64,000 nt of DNA from Brachionus manjavacas (taxonomy: Eukaryota; Rotifera; Eurotatoria; Ploima; Brachionidae): the NCBI GenBank assembly GCA_019054805.1, contig JAHQIY010000012.1, positions 1,550,001 to 1,614,000 of the forward strand, read 5' to 3'. Position 1 is the first letter of the stretch; every line of letters begins with the position of its first letter. The position numbers and the translations under genes were made by a program. Below are positions 1-12,000 of the stretch, one piece after another. A model generated the notes under the pieces. It saw only the letters and a list, made by a program, of their open reading frames with translations, did no database searches and had not been told where the DNA came from.

Positions 1-38
1 ATTAGTTTGTTTAATTTATAAAAAAAACCTAATTAAAA

Positions 39-3000
39 ATGATTAGTGTCGAGGACACTCACGGCTCACGACGTCTAACAAAAATGTTCTCAATTACCAG
101 CGACCATTTTAAAGAAATACGCAACTTGGTCTCTCTCGAGAACCGAAAAGTTTCCCCCGGAATTTCAACTGAAAACGAAGGCTCCAGAATCAATGTAATT
201 TCGGTAAACACAAACCACGAAAATACCGGTAACCTTTCCTCCTTAAATCCCGTTTTTTTCTTACCTTGTTTAGATATGGATGAACTGCCGGATGACTGGA
301 CCTCGTACAACTTTGAGCGTAAACGCTCCTGCATTTTGTCCAACATTTACTCGACATGTGTTACCAAAGCCATAAACCATTTGGAATCACTTCAGCTCTC
401 CATTGACAAATGGTACCACTGACCATTTTTTTGTCTTTCAAAATTTAATGACAAAATTTTTTCCTCAAAAGGCTGTCCGCTTACGAAAACCAGTCCCTTT
501 CATCTCAAGAATCAGATTCGTCCAAAGTATTAATCAATTTTATCAAACGAAAATCTATAATAAAAAGTATTTTTTTTTTTTTTTGAATTTTTTTTTCTAA
601 CAAAATTTCAAGCTGATTTGGAAGAACGAAAAAACACAGAGCAAAAGCTTAGATTTCTAGACCAAGAAGAGAGCAGAAATGAAGAGACTCTGGATGTTCG
701 GGGACACGCAATCGACTTGGAAAAATCAAGCCTGGTTGTTGTTGAAAATGAACCACCAGTCGACGATCTGCATGCTGGTGGCATTATGGAAGAAATTTTG
801 ATGCTCGTGGCTCGTCTAGAACTTGATCGCAGAAGGACAGAAAATTTGCTCAATCGCGAAAGAGAAAACCTGAACGTACTCAGAGATTGCATTGAGAGTA
901 TGGCGCTCAAAAGGGCTGTTGAACTTCCTTTGCGCGTTCAAAACGAGCACGATGCGTGCATCTCGGACATCACAGAGCTAAATTGGCACATTTCTTTTAA
1001 TACCAAGTCAGAGCGCAAGCTGGGTCGTAAAGTCGAAATAGAGGAACGACTTCACCAGCATCTAAAAGAGCAAATCACCAATATTAAGAATAACACGCCA
1101 CTGATCGAGCAAAAAATCAGTGCCGAGCTAGTAATTATCAAAAAAATCGAAGCGGCTCAGGCCGATGTGGACCAATTTGTGAACAAAGCAAAGCTCAAGC
1201 TTGAGCAGACCAAGGAAAAATCTCAGAACACTTACAACAAGGCAGCTAAAGAGAGAGAGACCATAGAAAATGATTTGTCAAATTGTAGACGCGAACTAAA
1301 CAGGGCTAAGTAAGAAATAAATTTTCCTTTTTTTATTTTTATTCCCGTAGATCGAAAAACGCTTCCTTTCAAAGAAATCTTTTATGAAAATTTAAACTAC
1401 AAATATACAAGTCTTTTTATATATCAATTGGAAAATTCAATATTTTTTAATAAGACTCAAGTTCTCCATAATATTTTTGAAATCTTACTTCCTTTTTTTA
1501 TTATTTAATTAAAGTCTATGTCCCATTGAAAAATGGAAATTAATATTATGGGTCTTGTTCAATATATGATCACTTGATCACAAAAAATGTGACAAGGACT
1601 GATCACCAAATCGATGATCACACAATATGTGATCAAATGATTGATCACGAGAATTTTAACACCGATCACTAAAAAAATTTTACTGATCACGCTTGAATAA
1701 ATTTCATTTGGATAATCTCATACCAAAAATATGAATAAAATGGCAATTTTTAAAAAATATATACTAATCATTAAAATATAAAATTTTCCCATTAGCTTTT
1801 CTTGATTAAAAGATGTCACATTTATATAAATAAAAATTATTATTATTTATTTCAAAAAATTACGCAAAATTTGGCGATTTTAAAAAAAAAATAAAATAAA
1901 ATAAAAAGTGTTTCAGTTTTGAAATCTTTTTTATATAATCATTCTTACGCTCACCAAGCTTAAAATTTGTAATATATAAAATGAATGAATGTCTCGAATC
2001 AAATAATAAAAAATGAATTTTGAAAGTGAAGATTTAGAACTTTTTGAGAAAATAGCCAAGATTTGCTTAAACAAAAACGATCAGAAATGCGCTTAATGGC
2101 AAAAAGTTTGGTATCAAACTCTATATCGCTAAAAAACACAGTTAAATTTCAAGTTAATTTTTTTTCTTTAAAAAACTTAAAATGAATCTTTGATCACAAA
2201 AGTTTTTTCCTTAATTTTAATTTTTTTATTTTTGATTACATACTATGTGATCATCGATTTGGTGATCAGTCTTGTTCACAAAACCAGCATTATTAAAATG
2301 ATCACATTTTTTGTGATCAAGTGATCACATATTGGACAAGACCCAATATTATATATAAAAAAGAAAATTCCAGTAAGGTACGATACGATTTGTGAAGAAA
2401 TGTTCGCGACGGCCTTTCAGCTGGCTCACAGGTTGCTTAATTAATCTTTTGTTTTGTCTTCTTATGCCAGCTGAGGGCCCGTCTAACCTATTTGCTGAGG
2501 CAGATACAACAGGGACCGTCCAGTTGACCTTATCTAGACCTCTTTGGATTTTAAAATATGCAATTAAGTCGCCTCTTATTCTTCTTGTGTACAAGTCTGT
2601 AAGTTCAAGATGTTTCAACCTCTCTTCATATGGTTTGTCTTTCAGCTCCGGGACTAGTTTAGTCGCCCTTCTCTGAACATCTTCGAGTACTTTTTGGTCA
2701 CCCTTTAAGTTTGGGTTCCAAATCGGCACTGCAAACTCAAGATGTGGTCTGATATAAGTAGAGTATAGTACTCTGAACATATCTCCATCAACGTATGTAA
2801 AAGTCCGTCCAATCATATCTAATACGGAGTTAGCTTTAGTGGCTTCTTTCATGACTTGATTTTTCCATTTTAGGTCTGATGATATGATGATTCCTAGGTC
2901 CCTCTCTTGTTCTGTTCGCTCCAGAATGTGGGTTTGATTGTTCACTGTGTCCAGCATGCTAAAATTAATGGGCATGTATTGTTTTTTATCGTTTAAGACT

Positions 3001-6000
3001 ATGTATTTGCATTTTTTGGCATTGAAATTTGTACACCACAATTCCGTCCATTTTGACAGTCTGCCGAGATCACATTGTATTGATTCTATTACGTCAGAGT
3101 CTGCAATTTTTGAAATGACTTTTGTGTCATCGGCGTACATTTTGCATTGATTCTTTATTCCTTCTGGCATGTCATTAATAAATAATACAAAAAGGAGTGG
3201 TCCAAGAACTGAGCCCTGTGGTACACCACTTACTACTTCTGACCAATCTGATGCTGCGCTCCCCAATACAACTCTTTGTTTTCTTCCCGTTAGAAAGTTA
3301 TCGGTCCATTTAATGAAGCTCTCTTCGAAACCGTAAGCCTCCAGTTTCCGCAGAAGTCTTTTGTGCGGGATCTTGTCGAACGCTTTAGCAAAGTCAAGGA
3401 AAATAATTATTATGAGCAAGTTATGGCTCAATGTATCCGTTATAAAGTCGATTGTTTCTAATAGGTTCGTTGTGCAACATTTTCTCTCCACAAATCCATG
3501 CTGATCTTCGCATATGAGCTCGTTCGATTGCAGGTAAGAAAAAATCTTGTCTTTTACTAACTTCTCCATAACTTTGCAGACAACTGATGTCAATGCTACA
3601 GCAGGTCTCAAAGGTTCTACTCTCCAGGATAGGAATGTTGTTGGGATTTTCATGAACGAAAACTGACTTAAATTGTTCGTTGAGCACTTGACAAATTTTG
3701 TTCAATTCCTCTTTTACTTTACCATCCTTATCCTGAAGCGTTCTTATCCGTTCTTTGACAAATTGCCTTCTTTTGACATAAGAGAATAGTAATTTTGGGT
3801 TTCTTTTCGCTTTTATACATAAATCCTTTTCATATTCTCTAATTGATATACGTATTTCATTATCTAGCATTTTCTTTGTCCTCTTATATTCATCGTATGA
3901 TATCGAGCCTAGAGCGAGCAGTCTTGGCATGGTCTTGTACTATCTTTGGGTCCATATTGCTCAGGCAAGTGCGAATGTTTTTTTCGAGTTGCCTAAGATT
4001 TTTGGTCTTCCAATCACCCTCATAAACTTTAGCTTTAAAATTTCCTCAAAAATCTTCGATTGATCGTGCTTTTGTTACGTTTGCTGAATTCACTTCTAGA
4101 TTTTTTCCCAATTTTATACGACTAAGCCCCATCATTTACCACATTTTTCTTATAGAGAATTAAAAAAATTAATAAATGAATTTTAAATATTTATTTTTGC
4201 CAAAAATTAAAAAAATTCTAGGCGTTTTTTGAGTTGCTTTTTGGTCTAAAGATTTTTGCTTAAGAAAACGCTTGCAAGAAGCTTTGAATGCGCTGGACGA
4301 ATACTCGAAGACAATTGATGAGTGTGGAAAAAAAATCGAGGAAAATACAGCCCAGGAAAAAACTGAAAGTGCCAAGCGCATCGATTTAAGAGCCAAAAAT
4401 GAATATTTAAATGATGAGGTTAGTGTGTTGTTTTTTATTTAGATTGAAATTTATTTATCTTTTATTTTTTTTAGAATAAAAAAATTCAGCTAGACATTTT
4501 TCGCATTCAAAAAGATGTGGAAAAAGTGACGAAACAAAATGAGGACAAGAACGCACTAATTGAGCAAATGACCGCTAAATTTAATGCCGATATGGCAAAA
4601 ATAACCGATGCATTGAACAAAAGATTGGATAAATTGGACAAGATATTGAAAAAAAAGAAAGAGAAAGAAGTCGATTTGGAAGAAATGAATAAGGACCAAA
4701 AAAATATGGAAAAGTTGGTAGAATTTAATCTTAGACTTTTTATTCACTAAAAATTTCAGAGCAAAAACAAAAATTTTCTAATGATCTTAAAGTAGTAATT
4801 AGATAAGCGGATTTTAGGAAATTTTATGAAGGCTAGCAAAATTTGAGGTAGAAAAATGACTTAATGACTTTTGAAAAACACTGATTGCACTGCCTAAAAA
4901 TGAAATTACTAATGTTTCAAAAAAAAATTTAGAATAATCAAACTTGTCATGGATATACATTGAGAATTTAATTTTAAAATACCATTTGCCTTTTTTTGTA
5001 CTTTTTGTAATATCTTGTTATTTTGATCCTTTAATTAAAAATTAAACGGGGTGCGGGACGAAGCCCTGGTTTAGGGATTCGAATATACTGCAAATTAGAG
5101 AGATATTAATTAAAATTAAAATTAGCATTTAAAATATTAATTAATTAAAATCTTTATTTTAATTATCAAAATTACAGAAAGTACTAAAATTAGCAGGGTC
5201 AAATAAATTTAAATTTAGAAAAAGTACAGAAAGAATTTTTAGGTTTTAATATTCTCATTGTCGCTACCTCAAACTTTTTTTTTCTATTTAACAATTTTAA
5301 TTAGGTCCAACCGAGACTAAATTAAAATAAGGAAAATTTAAAAAAATAATTAAATAAATTTTTATTTTCTTCTCTTTTAAAAATTCTTGATAAGTTCTGA
5401 AACTTTACAACCTTAAATAAAGTATATCTTATTTAAGATTTTTTATCTCAGAATTTTACCAAACGAATCTACTCGATCGACACATTTTCTGATAGAGAAC
5501 TAAATGGTCTATATTCTAAGCTGGTTATCTTGAAAAAAAATAAAAAATTGAGAAATTTTTCGGAAAAAAATCGGAAAAATTTTGACATTTTTTAACTTTT
5601 TTGGGATCTACTTTTTACCAAATCCCTTAACCTGTATATTTTTATACAAATTCAAAAACAAGACAAAATTCAGAACAAAACTATGGTTTTACTTTTTTTA
5701 TTTATTTAGTTCAAAAATTTAAATAATCGCTCAAAAAATGCTTATTTAAAAAAAAAAAATTCTTTTTGAAATATTTTAAAATTTAATAAAATAAATCTTA
5801 ATTTTTGACATCTTTTTACATAATTATAAAATTTTGGTCGAATCTCAAATTTTGGAAGTTGTGCTGAAAAAAAGGAGGTTGTTAAAAAATCAGAAACAGT
5901 GGCTCCTTCAAATTTTAATCCCTTTATAAAAATATTTATTCTTAGAAAATATTTATATAATACTTTACTAATATTTGAAGTCATTAGGAGGATTACTTTA

Positions 6001-9000
6001 TTTTAAAAGCATATTGAGAAAATTTTTATCAATATTAAAACACAATAATTAATTAATTATGAAGTAAATTAAATGTTTCAAAAAAATAATTAATATTTAA
6101 AAAACAAGCAAAATAGCGAAGGAAGAGCGCAACCGAGAAAGATTGCTGGAGGATAGACAAAGAGTTGAGGAAGAGCTGCGCAATGCTGGACAGGACTTGG
6201 AATCTGCTATAAAACTAAATGCATCAACTATTGCAGATTACGAGAAAGAAATGCGTCGCTTGGAGAATAAAGAGGACAATCTTAAAGTAAAACCAACTTA
6301 ATTTGTGGTTTATACAATAATTTTCAAATTTAAAAAAGAAACAAATAAATGATTTAAGAAAACAAATTGGAGAAGAACGCACTCAATTGAATAATTTAAA
6401 AAATAGAATTAACGCCGAAGCGGAAGATTTTGCACTCAATAAAATTCAAAGTGAACAAAAGAAAATACATGTAATATTTTTCTTATTTTTAAAAAGAAAA
6501 TTTTTTAAGTTAATATCGCCTTTATTAAAAGTAAAATGTTATAAAAATATTATTAATGCCAAAGGCCTTTTTTGAGTTGAGGTGTGAGGCTATTCATTTT
6601 TTTTTACATCAAATTCAATTGTTTAAATATTTGTTTATTCTTTTATTAAGTATACAAGTCTTAAATTAATGGAAGATATATCAGAGATCTGTGACTTCGA
6701 AGGTATTTAGAATTTTTCAGATTTAAATGTTTTGTGGAAACTTCAAGTCGAAGTTCTTTTTTTGTTCGAAATTGATAAATTGAAATAAAAAACAAAATTG
6801 TTTTTTTTTTATTTAAATTTAAAATTTTTCTATTTGAATACTAAATTCAAATGCTGAATTTAATAAATTAATTTTAATTATATTAAATTGATTAGATCAA
6901 TACCATGTCTAATGCAGAGGATTCTTTTCTATTTTATGATTTTGTTCAAAGCTGCTATTTAAAATATTAATAAGACTTTTTGTAATTTAGTGATATAATA
7001 TGAATGGTATCTAAAAAAACTCCAACGGCTTGGGTATTGGGAAATTAAAATACAAATTGAACAATTATTCTTTCTTTTTTAATAAATTAAAATTAAATAT
7101 AAATAAATTTATTTTAAAAAATCCTGGAACATAGCGCAACTTAGTTTATTGCACCATTTTTACCTAAAATAATTTTTCTAAAGTAAAAATAAGATAATAA
7201 TTTCTCAATCCATTGATAAAATTACTTTAAATTTAAATGAATTGACTCATCTTTTTTCATCAATGTTGATTTTTTTTAGAATTTTTTTATTTCAAAAATA
7301 TTGTTAGGAAAGATAGTTCATTTCATTTTATTACTTATTTCGAATTTGATATTTGAATATCATTTTTAAAATAAATTTAGCATTGTGAATTTTCCTTCAA
7401 ACCTTTCAAATATTAAAAAAAATAAATTATTTATTAATTATAATCAATTTTAATTTTAATTTTTTTTCAAACTTTGATGAATTAATAGCATGAAACAAAA
7501 TATGTTTCACTAAATTCAACAGATATAAATTAATTTTAATTAGCAGAGCATTGTGAATTTTCATACAAAAATTCCAAAACAAAATTTAAATTCTTAATAA
7601 AAATATGGCTTTTGAACAACAGATTTTTCTGACATTTTTTAAAGGTGAAACAAACAATGTTTCATTTAACAGTCCAATTTAAGAAAAAATTCAAATAAAT
7701 GTTTCTCAATAAATTGATTTTTTTAATTAAATTGTATGTTTACTTAGAAATGAAAAACAAAACTTTTACAATTTTAACGATGGCAGAATTTAAACATTTA
7801 AATAGAATAAATTTACAAAATTCAAAAAAAAATTCTGATTTGAATAGATCATAGAGGCAAGAATAAAATAAATTTCAAAATATTGATATTTTAATTATAA
7901 TAATAATAAAAAAAAGCTATAATGTGGTTGACCACATGAAATGGAGTTTTAAAATCCATTGTAATCGATTACTAATTTTAATCTGTCAAGTTTATTTTTA
8001 ATTTCGTTTATCTTATTTGAAAGGAATACTTTTTTTGGTAGATCGTTCCAGACGCTTGATACTCTGTTTGTAAGGACGTTGATGACAGTTTTTAACATTT
8101 TCATAAGATATTCTCCTGTATTCCGGCACTAATCTTGTTGCCCGTCTTTGAACTGCTTCGATGGTGCTTATGTCTTTCTTCAGGTAAAATCTCCAAATAG
8201 TAACACCATACTCAAAATGAGGTCTGACAAAGGCTTTTTAGAGTCTTGATACTGAATCCTTATTGTGAAATTTAGATGTTCTTTTGATCATTCCAAGAAC
8301 ATTATTTGCTTTTTTGATTGACGAGTTTATGTGAGTTGTCCACTTTAAGTCTGCAGATATTGTGATACCCAGATCGTTCCTAATTTAGTGTAGTTTGCAA
8401 ATATTTCATAAAAACTACTTACTTTGTCAGTTAAGTCGTTTATATATATGATAAAAAGTATTGGTCCTAGGACTGATCCTTGTGGAACACAACTTGCGAC
8501 TTGAGTCCAAGCCGAAACTGTGTTCCCTTGGACTACTCTCTGTTTACGATTAGTAAGATATGCTTTTATTCAGTTGACTATTTCATTATCTAGACCACAT
8601 TTTTCTAATTTAAGTTAGAGTCTTTTATGTGGTACAGTTTCAAATGCATTTGCGAAGTCGAGATAAACTATGTCCATAGGGATACGTTTGTTGAGTGATT
8701 CAGTAATAAGTTCCATCATTTCAAGTAAGTTGGTGATGCATGAATTTTGTTTTATCATTAATATTTTCCTGTTATTAAAAATTAATCTTTTTTTGTTGAA
8801 TTTAGTGAAACATATTTTGTTTCATGTTGTTTCATCATCAAATTTCAAAATGCTCAATTTTGTCAATTTAAATTAATGAAAAAGAAATTTATTTTTGTTA
8901 TTTTTGGAAAAGTTTGTATGAAATTTCACAATGCCAATTAGCAGGGAAATATTAATGATCAAATAAAATATCAATATTTTTAAATTCATTTATTTTTTGT

Positions 9001-12000
9001 CTCTATGATCTTCTGATTAGAATTTTTTTTGCGATTTGTAAATTTTTTCATTTAAATGTTTAAATTCTTTCATCGCTCCTTAAATAATTTTGAAGAAGAT
9101 TTTATAATTTAAATGTATTTTTTCAATTCGAAGTTAATATACAATTTGATTAAAAATAATCAATTTATTGGCAAATAGTTATTTAATTTTTTTCTTTAAA
9201 TTGACTGTTAAATGAAATTACAAAAGATGGGTCAATACATTAAAATTTAAAAATTAATTTAATTAATGAATTGAGAAAATATTTTTAAATTTCAATACCT
9301 AAGGATAAACTCTTCGAATTGAAATGATCATTACCATATACCTAGTAAAAATCATTACCTAGAAAAAAAAATTTTTTAAAAAACCACTTTTTTAAAATAG
9401 CAAAACTGAATATTTAAAGCTCCTATTAAAAAAATAAAAGATATTTAATAAAAGATTTTTTTTTGATAATTTTTTATGTTGATTTGCGAAGAAGCGCATG
9501 CGTCTCACTGAATATCCTTTTTAAAATTTATTCAGAAAATTTGGTTAAGATCATCACCATGATTTGTTTTTTTTAAATTCCAAGTCGAAATTTGTTTATC
9601 AGTAAAAAAAAAATTAAAAAATTGCCAGCATTCAAACCTCGTTAATTTTTTTAATTAATTGTAAATTTTAATATTTTGATTTCTAATTTTTTTCACAAAT
9701 AGTTTGAGCAAAAAAAAGTCGAACTTGTTGGTCGATTAAGTAGCTTGGAGATACGTGTTGCCGACACCGAATCTAAAAAGATTACTTTATGTGAAGAAGT
9801 GCGAGTTTTGGGTGAAAAGTTAGAGCAAACCCTGCAAACACACAAGCAAGTCGAGACTGATTTAAGCCAAAAAATTGAAGAACTAGAACCCAAGCATTCG
9901 AAAGCATCCATTGATTACTTCACTAACAAGGCAAATCTGGATTATATGAAATCGCACTCAGCTGAAATGAACTCTAAAATGGAAGAAATGGCAGATTCAA
10001 GAAAAGTAATGGTCAAGACAATAGAAAAAATTAATGACGAAATCCAAAAGCTAGAGTAAGAAATTAGAATTAATTTTTTTACTGAACATCTGCAATTTTT
10101 TGAGTATTTTTACTTAGAAGATATTTTTTTAGAACTCTGTCATCTTCTTAATGATTCTAGATTGCTTTAAAAAGTATAAATAGCTTGAAGAATGGAATAG
10201 CTAAAATTTAGAATTTTTTTTGAGTTTTTTTTCAGCCTTGATTAACTTGCATCAAAATACTAGCAAAATTAATTATATCAAATGAGTTTCGTCACAATGT
10301 TTTTTATCATTTAAATTGAGACAGGTAGAACGAAACATGAAAAAATAAAAAAACATAAAGTCAATTGAATAAAATGATAAAAAACACAAATACAAAATTT
10401 TTTAATATTTTTGATGTAATAAGGGAAAAAACATACATTACCATTAAATCAGTTCCCGATTCAGGTATTTTATTGGTGCGAAAATAAGACGACTTTACTT
10501 TTTAATATAAATTTTCAGGTTTTTATCACAATTTTTTTATCTTTATTAATTAAAAAATTATGTAGATAAAAAAAAATGAGTCTTAAAGAGAATTTTTGTC
10601 AAAAAATGAAAAAAAAATTTTGCGAAAATAATGGATCTATCTCTGTCAATTTGTAAAAATACTTTTTTTTTTTAATCAAGCATTTTGAAAAATCATTTAA
10701 CTACTTTTTAATCCTTCACCAAAAGTTAATTGGTAAAGTTTGAATATTTTCCCCCACAAAATTTTTTTAAATTCATTTAGAAAGAGGTTGTGCATATTTA
10801 ATTGGAAAATTCGCTCCCTAGACCATCCCATGTTTATGCCCATATTATATATCATTTTGAAGGTCATCATATTAGGATCATAAAAAAATATGTTTTACGT
10901 AAATAAAAGTTTGGGGCCATGAGATATAAGAGCTTAAAGACTACCAACTCTAAATATTTAAAATATAAGAAAAACGTATTAAAATAAGGACTATGACGAT
11001 ATGAGTGCTGAAAAAAATATTCGTCTTGTATAAAATTTTATGCTCTGTAAGATAAAGCCATTAAGAAAAAACTAAATAAAAAAATTGAGGTTTTATTGAA
11101 AGATTTTGATATTAAATAGTATATTTATATTTTTTATATTTTCAATATGGCCCCAAATTATTTTTCTTTAAATTTTTAAAAATACATGTTTTTTAGTGAT
11201 TTAACTTCAATTATAAGTGATTTTCTTGCTTAAACACCGAAAATTTCTCGAGATCATAGTAAACAAATTTTGGGTTATAAAAAAAGACGATTTTTTCTAT
11301 TTATAAATATAAAAGCAAAGATCAACAGAATTTATTGATTGATTTTCAATTACTCGATTAGTATTTCTATCATCAATTTCAATAAACTTGTTACATATAT
11401 GTAATATATACCTTTAAAATGATTACGACTAGCTTTAAAATTACAACAAAGAAATCGATATGTTTGAGATTCTATTTCTAATGTTTTAGGTACTTTTTCT
11501 AAACTAACTGTAAAATTATGGCTCGTTTCAATCAACAAAAAAGGGGGTAAAGTTTGAAATCTACTTAAATTATTGTAATAATAGCCACAAAAGTTACATT
11601 TAGACTCATTTTTTAGTATATTTACCATTAATGAATTATTATCGTTTTCAAAAAGTAACATAACACCATTACTTTGATGATTTCCGCGACAAGACACTTT
11701 ACCACAACCGTTTGAACTATATCTTTGAAAATTTTCCAAATGTTTCCCAAAAAATTTATATGCTAATCCGAAACAATCGATTTCATATCGATTGTTTGTT
11801 AAATTTAGAAGTTTTTAGTTCCCAATTTTTGATGCTCTTCCATTTTCGACATTCGTTACAAAATACAGTTAAGTGTTTCAAGATTATTCAAGATTTATTC
11901 AAGATTACATCTGTTTTTATATTAAAATCTAGGTAGCGACCGTGAAATTCACTATCTGCAGCTAACTGACCTTGACCAAATACTTGAACCTGATTAAGGA

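Noticed and set aside
229-273. Reading straight through the first 45-nt intron of the coiled-coil gene
   Set aside because: The frame is open, but the segment has a GT donor, a strong pyrimidine tract and TTTAG, and is a multiple of three; removing it gives a smoother protein. Still not proved without cDNA.
59-346. Minus-strand open frame opposite the first coiled-coil exons
   Set aside because: Antisense shadow of exons 1-2, which join in phase with the rest of the gene.
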